Shown here one piece after another: positions 1 through 8,518 of a DNA stretch of 32,632 nucleotides (position 1 is its first letter; the number at the start of each line of letters is the position of its first letter). Position numbers and translations under genes: made by a program. The notes beneath the pieces are model-generated. The model saw only the letters and a list, made by a program, of their open reading frames with translations, searched no databases and was not told where the DNA came from. The DNA is taken from assembly GCF_025354735.1 (NCBI RefSeq), contig NZ_JANXMI010000106.1, positions 1-32,632 on the forward strand, written 5' to 3'. This DNA comes from Rugamonas sp. (GTDB taxonomy: Bacteria; Pseudomonadota; Gammaproteobacteria; Burkholderiales; Burkholderiaceae_D).

Positions 1-72
1 TGTGTGCTAAACGTGGGTCAATTTTCGATGCAAATTATGCGGCTAAGTGGGTCAGTTTTCGGTGCAAATCAA
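1..72. mobile_element. Terminal end of an IS21-like insertion sequence (partial)
   Basis: Two near-identical copies of a 23-nt motif occur 34 bp apart, at 13-35 and 47-69. Both have the form GTGGGTCA-TTTTC-TGCAAAT and they differ at only two bases. Repeated terminal motifs of this look are common at the ends of IS21-family elements, beyond istB. The rest of the element would lie left of the window. Immediately to the right a reading frame with no start begins, so the element appears to have landed in that gene. No transposase sequence is visible, so the family call rests on the terminal motif alone. Confidence 0.5.
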
Positions 73-413
73 CAGTATTCTCTCAGCGCCTTGCTGATGG
101 TCGGGAGAACGGTATCAATGTATTTGATGCGCCATGGAAGAACGTTGTTGCTACTCTTTACCATGAGCTCAATGAATTTCGGACTGATGCCGATGTCAAC
201 GACGCAATCGAGCACAAAGATAATGATTTTCTTGGATGGAATTCGCGAAGCGGTCGGGAGGTTGGAGACCAACCAATCTTCAGTGCAGGACTCGATCTAA
301 GAAAGGTCTTCAAGGAAATTGATGATCTACCCGGTCCACCGATACCTGTTCAGTTCCTATATTCGAATGCAGTACATGGAGCAGAGGGCCCGATTGGGCA
401 GCCTCATTCATAG
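72..413 (+). pseudogene. C-terminal fragment of an unidentified protein, cut by the IS21-like end
   Basis: An open frame with no start codon runs from the insertion-sequence end through QRLADGRENG, FDAPWKNVVATLYHELNEFR, FLGWNSRSG and PVQFLYSNAVHGAEGPIGQP to a TAG at 411-413. It covers about 110 residues. Its composition is that of a natural soluble protein, unlike the overlapping frames. I recognise the motif style (YHELxEFRTDxDVxDAI followed by FLGW) as belonging to a conserved family, but I cannot name a function. The N-terminal part must lie beyond the element to the left or be lost. There is no start codon or ribosome-binding site at the junction, so it is unlikely to be expressed as it stands. 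Confidence 0.6.
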
Positions 414-520
414 TAACTTACGAACGTTTGAATACTTCAAGAGCTGCACTATTCAAGAGTTGTTTGTCGGCTGCCGAACTGAAAAGTTATTTGTATGCCG
501 CGTTTGCTCTCTAAGTAGTC

Positions 521-2005
521 GGCTCTGAACAATTGAACAGAGCCTGATTCTAAAGGCGAAACGGCCAGAAAGCACAGCTGGGATTTGCAAGGTTTCGTTA
601 GAATAGAGGCAATTCCTTGCAAATTCGAGAGAGTGTAATGGGGCCAAAGCCAGTCGGACCGCAAAGCCATGACATGTTCCGCCAGCGCCTGGACGAACTG
701 GTGAACCTGCAGCACCCACTGGCAAGACTGGCCCAGCACATCGACTGGCAAGTATTCGAGCAGAAGTGGACTCCCCACTTCCCGTCATCGCGTGGCCGAC
801 CGGCCACTCCAACGCGCCTGATCGCCGGCCTGCTGTACTTGCAGCACACCTACGCCCTGTCGGACGAGGATGTGGTGTGGGCTGGGTCGAGAACCCGTAT
901 TGGCAGCTGTTCTGCGGAGAAACCTGGTTCCAGCATTGACCGCCCATTGATCCGAGTTCGTTGACCCGCTGGCGCAACCGCATCGGCGAGGAAGGCTTGG
1001 AATGGATGCTGACGCAAGCCATCAAAGCCGCCGAGTCAACCAAGGTCGTCAAGCCGCAGAGCTATCAGAAAATCATCGTCGACAGCACCGTGCAGGAAAA
1101 GGCCATCGCTTATCCGACCGACAGCAAACTGCTGGAGCGGGCCAGGCAGCATCTGGTCAAGCTGGCCGCCGAAGCGGGACTGACGCTGCGCCAGAACTAC
1201 AACCGCGAAGCACCCCAACTGGCCGTTCAAGTGGGCCGTTACGCGCACGCCAAACAGTACAAGCGCATGCGCGCGAGCCTGAAGAAACTCAAGACCGTGG
1301 TGGGCCGTGTCTGGCGCGATGTGGCACGCCAGCGCGAGAATATAGCGGGCGCCTTGCAGGACAAGGCCACTGACCTGCTGGCCAAAGCCAAGCGCCTGCT
1401 CACGCAGAAACAGCGCGACAAGAACAAGCTCTACAGCCTGCATGCGCCCAAGGCCGAGTGCATCGCCAAAGGCAAGACACGGCAGCCTTATGAATTTGGC
1501 GTGAAGGTGTCGATCGCCACCACGCACAGGGAGGGCTTGGTGGTGGGCATGCGCAGCATGCCGGGCAATCCGTACGATGGCCATACGCTGTATGAAACCT
1601 TGGAGCAGGGCGATCCTCACCGAGCACCAGCCCAGAGAAGTGTTTGTGGACCTAGGCTATCGCGGCGCCGAGGTGCAAGCCGGAACCAAGGTCTACCACC
1701 ACAAACTCAAGCGCGATATCACCGAACGCCTGCGGCGCGACATCCGACGTCGCAGCGCCATCGAGCCGGCGATCGGACACATGAAGAACGACGGCAGGCT
1801 GCGGCGAAACTGGCTCAAAGGCGTGGAAGGCGATGCCTTCCACGCGCCACTGTGCGGTTGCGGCCACAACCTACGCATGATCCTGCGGAAGCTGCGGCTT
1901 CTTTTTGTCTTGATCCCGCTTGGACTATATGGCGCCAGCTTTTTTGTATCCAGTATCCGCAGCCGGTTGCGCCGAGCTGCGGCTAACTTTTGAATTATTC
2001 AGGCC
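521..2005 (+). mobile_element. IS5-family insertion sequence, complete ends, inactive transposase
   Basis: Imperfect terminal inverted repeats bracket a transposase gene. The left end starts GGCTCTGAACAATTGAA at 521. The right end, read on the minus strand from 2005, is GGCCTGAATAATTCAA. They agree at 14 of 17 positions with one gap. The resulting length of about 1485 bp suits an IS5-family element with a roughly 450-residue transposase. The left end also contains a 7-bp inverted repeat (GGCTCTG/CAGAGCC, 521-544). I found no convincing target-site duplication in the flanks, so the ends are approximate or the insertion has been rearranged. Confidence 0.65.
638..1993 (+). pseudogene. IS5-family DDE transposase, broken by two frameshifts and a stop
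   Basis: The product would catalyse cut-and-paste transposition of the surrounding element. The ATG at 638 follows a purine-rich GAGAGAG. The N-terminal part (DMFRQRLDELV, HPLARLAQHIDWQVFEQ) is typical of IS5 transposases. A DDE core is visible in pieces: first Asp in IIVDSTVQEKAIAYPTDS, second in EVFVDLGYRG, Glu in RRRSAIEPAIGHMKNDGRL, with a lysine-rich coiled insert between the first two. There are three lesions: a 1-nt loss near 880 (VVWA-WVENPYW), a TGA at 937-939 in the restored frame, and a 1-nt gain near 1605-1611 (YETLEQ-ILTEHQ). The transposase cannot be made as one chain. Confidence 0.85.
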
Positions 2006-2035
2006 GGACTATCTAGCTGGCCGGACTATCTAGCT
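2002..2035. repeat. 17-bp perfect tandem duplication at the IS5 edge
   Basis: The unit GGCCGGACTATCTAGCT occurs twice back to back, at 2002-2018 and 2019-2035. It sits between the inferred right end of the IS5 element and the truncated IS110 gene. It may be an insertion or repair scar, or a piece of an older element end. Confidence 0.8.
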
Positions 2036-2188
2036 CGACATTTTGCTAGCCATCCAAGTCGTCAGTTCCTGGTACCCGGCAGATGAATTCATCACCGACT
2101 TACTGCGTATTTTTCCTTCGATAATAAGAGCAACGTCCAGCTTATGTTTGCCGACATCTATCCCAATGGCAGTAGCTTCCTTGTCCAT
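2030..2188 (-). pseudogene. N-terminal fragment of an IS110-family transposase
   Basis: Translation from ATG 2188 gives a 52-residue chain containing ATAIGIDVGKHKLDVALI, the RuvC-like N-terminal motif of IS110 DEDD recombinases with its first acidic residue. This is followed by the family-typical SSAGYQELTTWM. A strong ribosome-binding site (GAGGAGGG) lies just upstream on the minus strand. The frame ends at the duplicated 17-bp segment. The remaining acidic residues and the whole C-terminal domain (normally more than 250 residues) are missing, so it is inactive. Only 40-70 nt separate its start from neighbouring foreign coding sequence, so little of an IS110 left end, where a bridge RNA would be encoded, can remain. 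Confidence 0.8.
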
Positions 2189-2230
2189 GGCTTTCCCTCC
2201 TCGTATGCAGGCTTGCGTGAATTGCAGTAG

Positions 2231-2464
2231 CCTCACCGCTTTGCGTCCGGCATCGCCTCCTCGTTTGCTGAAAAAGCTCCTGATTTCTCTCGAATATTCA
2301 AGGTGTTCACCGAGCTTCATCGGCTGGGCGAAAATGGATTCGAGGGGGATCTGCAAAGAGAGCAAGCTGATGTTGTGAATCGGATAGAAACCGGCATGGC
2401 GGGAAAGCCGCAAAAGTTCATTGCCAAGCTGTTTGGCCAATTTGATCTTGCCGTTTCTAAGTGA
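2231..2464 (+). pseudogene. C-terminal fragment of an unidentified protein next to the IS110 remnant
   Basis: A frame without a usable start reads FASGIASSFAEKAPDFSRIF, KVFTELHRLGENGFEGDLQR, ADVVNRIETGMAGKPQKF and ends LFGQFDLAVSK at a TGA (2462-2464). The amino-acid composition and helical pattern look like a real protein tail of about 70 residues. An in-frame TAG at 2228-2230 and the divergent IS110 start to its left suggest that insertion of the IS110 element separated it from its N-terminus. I do not recognise the family. Confidence 0.5.
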
Positions 2465-3332
2465 AGATACCCGTGCTTACGTAGAAATCATTGGCTCTCC
2501 TTGATTTCGAAATCTCTACTACTCAAGCACATGTTTTGGCAACTTTTGAGGGGGCATAATTTCATCGAACTTCGCATCTCACAAAAACTATTGCGAGTCG
2601 GTTCTTAGATCTGTACAGTTCGACTGCACTATCTGCGGAATGTAAGCATTCCATCCAGTGCGGCAAAATTTCTCCCAAGTGACCCACAAGGGGACTGGCT
2701 CCCCTCTGATTCGCAGACGCCCTTATTCTATAAGGCTTACTTTAACAGTCGCGGATACTGCTGCATCATGGGGGTAATTTTTGATTCGGTGCTTGCCATA
2801 AGGCCCTGATTTCTTTAAATATTAAATGTAGGCGGCTGATTTATTCGAGGATGGTTTGACGGCGGAAAAATCTGCTTCAGTCGCACACACCATAAAACCC
2901 CTCAACACTGCGTCATTCGGCGTAGCTTTTTGTATCGTCGTTGTTGAAAGTTACGCCACAACTCGCACCAATTCGATGCCGGGGCGGCCAAGCCGATCGC
3001 GCCAGGTGCGCACATTATAATGGACGAATACCCCGGTCTACGCTCGAAGGCGACGCTGGCCGCCAAGACATGGAGATATCGCTACAGGAGTCCCGTTGCC
3101 GCCGTCCGGCCGGCTTTTCATTCATCCATCCCCAGTATGAAAGCTATGCTTCAGGCCGCCGTTCCCAGACGTGGCGATCGCGCCGAAAATGGCCGGGTGC
3201 GAAAGCGGTTCGCACCGGCGGGCGTAGCGGGAGGTGGGGTGGTATGAACAGGATATTTTGGAGCGCGGCGCCGCTGGCCGTCGATGCCGTCGATACCATG
3301 GACGGCGGCCGTTGAATACCGGCGCGACGGCG
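2465..3332. other. Intergenic stretch with no recognisable gene
   Basis: This 0.87-kb stretch changes from AT-rich (to about 2960) to GC-rich. Short open frames exist on both strands, but none shows a recognisable motif, a ribosome-binding site or coding-like composition. The base-composition change near 2960-3000 probably marks the boundary between the mobile-DNA cluster and the older chromosome. I saw no tRNA, CRISPR or clear attachment site. Confidence 0.5.
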
Positions 3333-3600
3333 ATGTCGCCGGAGCGGGCGGTGCTTGCCGATGCCCAGCTCCGGTTCGTCCGGCTGCGCTCCAGCGACGA
3401 CAACATGGTTTATCAGCCGGAACGCTGCGTGATCGGCGATTAGCGATCCGGTGGTCGCGCAACTGGTGGCGTCCTTGTTGCCGGTGCTCGACGATCCGGC
3501 CAGCGCCTCCAGCGTTTTTGTGGCGCACGTCGCCCGTTCAGCGGCGGCGGCAGCCGCGCCAGCGGTGGCGATGCGGTTCCGGCCGGCGGCGCCGCCATTG
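3333..3600 (+). pseudogene. Remnant of an AraC-family transcriptional regulator
   Basis: Two adjoining frames together read AVLADAQLRFVRLRSSDDNM, VYQPERCVIGD, then DPVVAQLVASLLPVLDDPAS and ASSVFVAHVARSAAAAAAPA. The second part resembles the linker that precedes the helix-turn-helix domain in many AraC-type regulators (DPVVxxLxxxLLPxLxxPxxASxLFVDHV). The frames are split by about 7 extra nucleotides carrying a TAG (around 3436-3447, with GCGAT repeated). The C-terminal DNA-binding domain is absent and the N-terminal part is unrecognisable. It may once have regulated the epoxide hydrolase gene just downstream. The family assignment is by motif style only. Confidence 0.45.
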
Positions 3601-3693
3601 TGCATATCCGTGGACAATGTATCCCGCGCCCGGCGGTTTATCGAAGTCGCGTCGTGCTCTAGCATGGTGTACTCCTTTCACGCAGAGATCATC

Positions 3694-4974
3694 ATGGACA
3701 ACAAGCACACCCATTCCCACCCACCGTCGGCCGGCCGCCGTCAACTGTTGCAGCTGAGCGCGCTGGTCTCGGCCGCGCTGGCGGCCCCCGGGCTGGCGCA
3801 AGCGGCGCTGGCGCCGTCGGCCCAGGCCAGGCCGCAGGGCGACGCCATCGTCCCCTTTAAAATCCAGGTGCCGCAGGCGGCGATCGACGACCTGAAGCTG
3901 CGCTTGCGCCACACCCGCTGGCCGGAACAGGAAACCCAGGCCGGCTGGGTCCAGGGTGTTCCGCTGGCGGCGGCGCGCTCGCTGATCGAAGACTGGCGCG
4001 ACCGTTACGACTGGCGCAAGTTCGAGGCGCGCGTCAACCGCTACCCGCAATTCCTGACCCGGATCGACGGCCTGGATTTTCATTTCATCCACGTCAAGTC
4101 CAGGCACCCGAACGCGCTGCCGCTGCTGCTGACGCACGGCTGGCCCGGCTCCTTCGCCGAGTTCCTTGAGCTGATCGCCCCACTGACCGACCCGACCGCC
4201 TTCGGCGGCCGCGCCGAGGACGCCTTCCACGTCATCATTCCATCGCTGCCCGGCTTCGGCTACTCCGGCAAGCCGACCGAGTCGGGCTGGACCGCCGAGC
4301 GCACCGCGCGCGCCTGGACCGTGCTGATGAAGCGCCTCGGCTACGGCAAATGGGTGGCCCAGGGCGGCGACTGGGGCGCCACCGTCACCACCCGCCTGGG
4401 CATCCAGCAAGCCGAAGGCCTGGCCGGCGTGCACCTGAACTGGCAGTTCGTGTTCCCCGACAAGCTGTCCGACCAGCTCACCGCCGAAGAGCGGCACGCC
4501 ATCGACGGCGTCACCCAGTTCACCAACGACGGCTTCGGCTACTTCCGCATGCAGATCACGCGTCCGCAGACGGTGGGCTATATGCTGTCGGACTCGCCGC
4601 TGGCGCAAGCCATGTTCATCTACGAGAAATTCCAGACCTGGACCGACAACCAGGGCAAGCCCGAGGATGCGCTCAGCCGCACCGCCATGCTCGACGATAT
4701 CTCGCTGTACTGGTTCACCGACAGCGGCGCCTCGTCGGCGCGCTTTTACCGCGAAAACCAGAGCGAATCGCTGGGCCAGGGACAGATCCACATCCCGGTG
4801 GCGGTCAGCGTGTTCCCGCACGAAATCTTCGTGCCGCCCAAGAGCTGGGTCGAGGCCAAATACACCAAGCTGGTATATTTCAATAAACTGGACAAGGGCG
4901 GCCACTTCGCCGCCTGGGAGCAGCCCGAGGTGTTCGTGCAAGAGCTGCGCAAGGGCTTCGCCTCGCTGCGCTGA
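3694..4974 (+). CDS. Epoxide hydrolase, alpha/beta-hydrolase fold, probably exported
   Basis: The 426-residue product should hydrolyse epoxides to diols through a covalent ester intermediate. After an N-terminal export signal with twin arginines (GRRQLLQL at 14-21, then a hydrophobic Ala/Leu stretch ending AQA), the epoxide-hydrolase N-terminal domain begins at about residue 55 (VPFKIQVPQAAIDDLKLRLR). Catalytic elements are the oxyanion-hole HGWPGS (H148), the nucleophile in GGDWGA (D226) and the base His in GGHFAAWEQPE (H404). An in-frame ATG at 3664 and a longer open frame upstream exist, but the 3694 start places the signal peptide correctly. A LysR gene starts 44 nt after the stop. Physiological substrate unknown; detoxification or catabolism is likely. 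Confidence 0.9.
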   Translation: MDNKHTHSHPPSAGRRQLLQLSALVSAALAAPGLAQAALAPSAQARPQGDAIVPFKIQVPQAAIDDLKLRLRHTRWPEQETQAGWVQGVPLAAARSLIEDWRDRYDWRKFEARVNRYPQFLTRIDGLDFHFIHVKSRHPNALPLLLTHGWPGSFAEFLELIAPLTDPTAFGGRAEDAFHVIIPSLPGFGYSGKPTESGWTAERTARAWTVLMKRLGYGKWVAQGGDWGATVTTRLGIQQAEGLAGVHLNWQFVFPDKLSDQLTAEERHAIDGVTQFTNDGFGYFRMQITRPQTVGYMLSDSPLAQAMFIYEKFQTWTDNQGKPEDALSRTAMLDDISLYWFTDSGASSARFYRENQSESLGQGQIHIPVAVSVFPHEIFVPPKSWVEAKYTKLVYFNKLDKGGHFAAWEQPEVFVQELRKGFASLR

Positions 4975-5018
4975 TCGCCGCCGGCGGACCCCGCCAACCA
5001 GTTGTGGAGGACCGCCGT

Positions 5019-5933
5019 ATGGATCGATTCAACGCGATCAGGGTGTTTTGCCGCGTGGTGGAGCTGAAAAGCTTCACCAAGGCGGCCGATTCCCTGGACA
5101 TGCCCAAGACCACGGTCAGCAAGCTGATCGCCGACCTCGAGGCGGCGCTGCATGTGAAACTGCTCAGCCGCACCACGCGCACCGTGCAGGCGACGGTGGA
5201 GGGCGCGGCCTATTACGCCCAGACGTCGCGCTGGCTGCGCGACCTCGACGAAATCGACAGCGCCTTCGAGGCCCGCCACGTCGACCTGCGCGGCCGCGTG
5301 CAGGTCGACCTCAGCGCCTGGGTGGCCAGCACGGTGGTCATCCCGCGCCTGCCCTTCTTTTACGCCAGCTATCCGGGCGTCCAGATCGAACTCAACGTCA
5401 GCGACGAGCCGACCCAGCTGCTGCGCGCCAATTCCGACTGCGCCATCCGCGGCGGCGAACTGGCCGACACCACCATGGTGGGGCGCCTGGTGGGACAGTC
5501 GCGCCTGATGACGGCGGCCGCGCCGGCCTATCTGGAGCGCCACGGCACGCCGCGCCACCCGCTGGAACTGGAACTTGGCCATCAACTGGTCGGCTACCAG
5601 TTCGCCAGCAGCGGCCGGCCCATGCCGTTCCGCTTCCGCCAGCGCGACGAAGAAATCGACATCGCCGGCGCCTGGCGCATCAGCGTCAACGAAAGCAACG
5701 CCCACCTGGCGGCCGGCCTGGCCGGCCTGGGCATCCTCAGCAGCTTCGAGTGGAAGCTGCGTCCCTATCTCGATGACGGCCGCCTGGTCGCCATCCTCGA
5801 CGACTGGCAAGAAGCCAGCTATCCCTTCTATGTCGTCTATCCGCCCGATAAGTACCGCAACGAGCGCGTGCGCGTCGTCATCGACTGGCTGGCGGCGCTG
5901 TTCGCCGGCCTGGACCCGGCCATCGGGCGCTGA
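5019..5933 (+). CDS. LysR-family transcriptional regulator
   Basis: This 304-residue regulator has an N-terminal winged helix (MDRFNAIRVFCRVVELKSFT, with AADSLDMPKTTVSKLIADLE as the recognition region) and a LysR effector-binding domain from about residue 90. The ATG at 5019 follows GGAGG (5006-5010) at good spacing; an in-frame ATG at 5004 lies upstream of that site and is less likely. It belongs to the subgroup that opens MDRFxAMRVF and often sits beside the SDR or oxidoreductase gene it controls. Here an SDR gene follows in the same direction after about 120 nt, and the epoxide hydrolase lies just upstream, so either is a plausible target. The effector is unknown. Confidence 0.9.
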   Translation: MDRFNAIRVFCRVVELKSFTKAADSLDMPKTTVSKLIADLEAALHVKLLSRTTRTVQATVEGAAYYAQTSRWLRDLDEIDSAFEARHVDLRGRVQVDLSAWVASTVVIPRLPFFYASYPGVQIELNVSDEPTQLLRANSDCAIRGGELADTTMVGRLVGQSRLMTAAAPAYLERHGTPRHPLELELGHQLVGYQFASSGRPMPFRFRQRDEEIDIAGAWRISVNESNAHLAAGLAGLGILSSFEWKLRPYLDDGRLVAILDDWQEASYPFYVVYPPDKYRNERVRVVIDWLAALFAGLDPAIGR

Positions 5934-6056
5934 CCGCCGATTGTGCATGGGGCTGCCCAAAGCATGCCGGTTTAGCCTATTTATCCGCCGCCGCCGCGCC
6001 TATACAGTGTGACCATGCGTCGGCTTGACGCTCACTCACTTTAAAGGATGGCTGAC

Positions 6057-6812
<756 letters not shown>

Positions 6813-6828
6813 TGCGCACGCCCCGGCG

Positions 6829-6978
6829 GTGAGGGAGCAGTGGGCCGCCGTCGGCCTGCTCGGTCCCGCCGCCTTCGCCATCGTCAAGTCCGAGTTTCTG
6901 CCGATCGGACTGCTGCAAGGCATCGCCGCCAGCCGGTTGATGGTCACCATGCCGGGCCCCGATGGGTATAGTGTTTGA
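6829..6978 (+). pseudogene. Remnant of an MFS efflux transporter N-terminus
   Basis: The frame REQWAAVGLLGPAAFAIVKS, EFLPIGLLQGIAASRLMVTM, PGPDGYSV ends at a TGA (6976-6978). It resembles the first transmembrane helix and following loop of DHA1-type MFS exporters (xSEFLPxGLLPDIAxxL...GLMVTxPG), but an internal segment between IAAS and LMVT is missing and nothing follows. No further membrane helices are visible before the YciI gene. It is a dead stub of an exporter; the rest of the 6813-7140 gap holds no other gene I can see. Confidence 0.5.
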
Positions 6979-7140
6979 ATTGTTCGCCTGCGTCCTGGCG
7001 CTGGCGGCGCCGCGGCGCATTCATGTCGCCGGCGTATAAGTGTCATGTTCCCGCAGGCGCGGCTCGGCATCTATACTTGTTTTCAGCGGGGCACGGAAGT
7101 GATCCCCAATTTTTGAAACAAGCACTTTATGGAGTACATC

Positions 7141-7470
7141 ATGATTGACGAAAACGGCCCGCACTATTTTGTCGCGTTCCAAACCCCCGGACCGAAATGG
7201 GTGCGCGGGGTGAAGTACAACGAGCAGCCCGAGTTCATGGACCATGTTGGCTACATGATGAAAATGCAGGAGCAGGGCCTGATCGTACTGAGCGGCCCGT
7301 TCATGAAAAAGGCCGGCGGCCTGAACGGCGAACTGGAAGACGGCGGTATGACCATCTTCAAGGCCGCCGATCTGGATGAGGCCACCCGGATCGGCGCCGA
7401 CGATCCGACCGTCAAGTCGGGCATGTTGAACGTCGAAGTGAAAATGTTCTGGGTGCCATTCCACACCTGA
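7141..7470 (+). CDS. YciI-like protein
   Basis: The 109-residue protein (DENGPHYFVAFQTPGPKWV, KYNEQPEFMDHVGYMMKMQE, GLIVLSGPFMKKAGGL, then an acidic DDPTVKSGMLNVEVKMFWV end) has the dimeric ferredoxin-like pattern of YciI proteins, small putative enzymes of uncertain reaction. The ATG at 7141 has GGAG six nucleotides upstream; the ATG at 7129 overlaps that site and is less likely. The gene stands alone, followed by a hairpin with a short T-run. No catalytic assignment is possible from the sequence. Confidence 0.8.
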   Translation: MIDENGPHYFVAFQTPGPKWVRGVKYNEQPEFMDHVGYMMKMQEQGLIVLSGPFMKKAGGLNGELEDGGMTIFKAADLDEATRIGADDPTVKSGMLNVEVKMFWVPFHT

Positions 7471-7484
7471 TCGCCAGCACCAAG

Positions 7485-7518
7485 GCGCCCGCGGCGGCCA
7501 TGCCGTCGCGGGCGCTTT
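7485..7518 (+). terminator. Probable intrinsic terminator after the YciI-like gene
   Basis: A 9-bp perfect stem (GCGCCCGCG 7485-7493 / CGCGGGCGC 7507-7515) has a 13-nt loop and is followed by only TTT. It lies between convergent genes, just past the YciI stop. The T-tract is short, so its efficiency is uncertain. Confidence 0.5.
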
Positions 7519-7574
7519 CACCATTCCCCCTGGTTTTACACCCACAGAGCGCGCCCGCTGCCTACGCTTGACCG

Positions 7575-7738
7575 TCACACCTGGGCGTAGCCGCCGTCGG
7601 CGAACAGCTCGGTGGCGTTGACGAAGGCGGCGTCGTTCGACGCCAGGAACAGCACCGCCGCCGCGATTTCCTCGGGCTGCCCCAGGCTGCCGCGCAGGAT
7701 GGGCGCGGCCAGCTCGTCGCGCACCTTCGCGGACGCAT
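7575..7738 (-). pseudogene. C-terminal fragment of a second SDR
   Basis: The minus-strand frame reads AKVRDELAAPILRGSLGQPE, EIAAAVLFLASNDAAFVNAT, ELFADGGYAQV and stops at 7575-7577. This is the standard last quarter of a classical SDR (GQPEEIA..V.FLAS..A.FV.G...ADGG). It starts about 20 nt past the stop of the full-length SDR gene on the same strand and has no cofactor or catalytic region. It is therefore a leftover of a deleted paralogue, probably after recombination between tandem SDR genes. Confidence 0.75.
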
Positions 7739-7759
7739 CGGCAAGGCGCCGGGGAGGAT

Positions 7760-8518
7760 TCAGGCGTTGTAGCCGCCGTCGGCGTCGATGATGGTGCCGG
7801 TGATGTACGAGGCGGCCGGGCTGGCCAGGAAGAGGATGGGGGCGATCACCTCCTCGAGCCGGCCGTAGCGCTTGATACACAGTCCCTGCAACAGCGGCGC
7901 GATGGCGTCGCGCATGTGGGCGTTGAGGTCCGTCTCCATGAAGCCGGCGTGCACCACGTTGACCGTGATGCCACGCTCGGCCAGGTCGCGCGCCGCGCCG
8001 CGCGCGTAGCCGTCGATGGCGGCCTTGATCGAGGCCATGTCCGAGATGCCGGGCGCGCCGGGACGCACGCCGAGGTTGGAGCCGACGAAGACGAAGCGGC
8101 CGCCGTCGCCCATCACCCGGGAGGCGGCCCGCACGATGGCGCGGAAGCCGGTATTGGCCACCGCCCAGTAATGGTCGAAGGCGGCCTCGTCGCGCTCGCT
8201 ATCGTGGGCGCTGCCGAAGCGGTCGATGGAGGCGTTGTTGACCACGATGTCCAGCCGTCCGAACCGCTCGATGATGGCGGCGATGACTTGCGGCGCGGTG
8301 CCGGCGTCGGCCTGGTCGGCTTGTATCGACAGGCCGCGCACGCCATGCCGCTCGATCGACGCGAGCACCGCCGCCGCCTTGGACACCGACTCGGGCGACA
8401 CGAAGGTGAACGCCACCTGGGCGCCCTGTTCGGCCAGCGCCTGGGCGGTGGCGGCGCCCAGGCCGCGCGCGCCGCCCGTCACCAGGGCGACCTTGCCGGC
8501 TAATGGCTGCGCGCTCAT
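7760..8518 (-). CDS. SDR-family protein lacking the catalytic tyrosine
   Basis: This 252-residue SDR has an intact nucleotide-binding motif (TGGARGLG at about 15-22) and a complete SDR C-terminus ending TIIDADGGYNA. The YxxxK position, however, reads SDMASIKAAIDGYARGAARD: Met161 replaces the catalytic Tyr while Lys165 is kept. NNAG is NNAS. The codon is an unambiguous ATG. Tyr is the general acid/base of classical SDRs, so normal dehydrogenase activity is unlikely; a binding or regulatory role, or loss of function, is possible. The start overlaps by 4 nt the stop of the truncated GST gene upstream, indicating an original GST-SDR operon. Confidence 0.85.
   Translation of the reverse strand: MSAQPLAGKVALVTGGARGLGAATAQALAEQGAQVAFTFVSPESVSKAAAVLASIERHGVRGLSIQADQADAGTAPQVIAAIIERFGRLDIVVNNASIDRFGSAHDSERDEAAFDHYWAVANTGFRAIVRAASRVMGDGGRFVFVGSNLGVRPGAPGISDMASIKAAIDGYARGAARDLAERGITVNVVHAGFMETDLNAHMRDAIAPLLQGLCIKRYGRLEEVIAPILFLASPAASYITGTIIDADGGYNA

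Noticed and set aside
4..300. 98-codon plus-strand frame at the window start
   Set aside because: It runs through non-coding IS end sequence and then out of frame with the more protein-like fragment at 72-413. It is Met- and Ser-rich with no motif.
521..544. Palindrome GGCTCTG...CAGAGCC read as a transcription terminator
   Set aside because: It has no T-run and coincides with the IS5 left inverted repeat, so it is better explained as the element end.
2189..2260. IS110 bridge RNA upstream of the truncated transposase
   Set aside because: Only 40-70 nt separate the transposase start from foreign coding sequence, too little for a typical bridge RNA, and no internal loop structure could be identified by eye.
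3538..4941. Minus-strand frame of about 467 codons opposite the epoxide hydrolase
   Set aside because: Its composition is repetitive and motif-free, while the plus-strand frame carries all the epoxide hydrolase residues.
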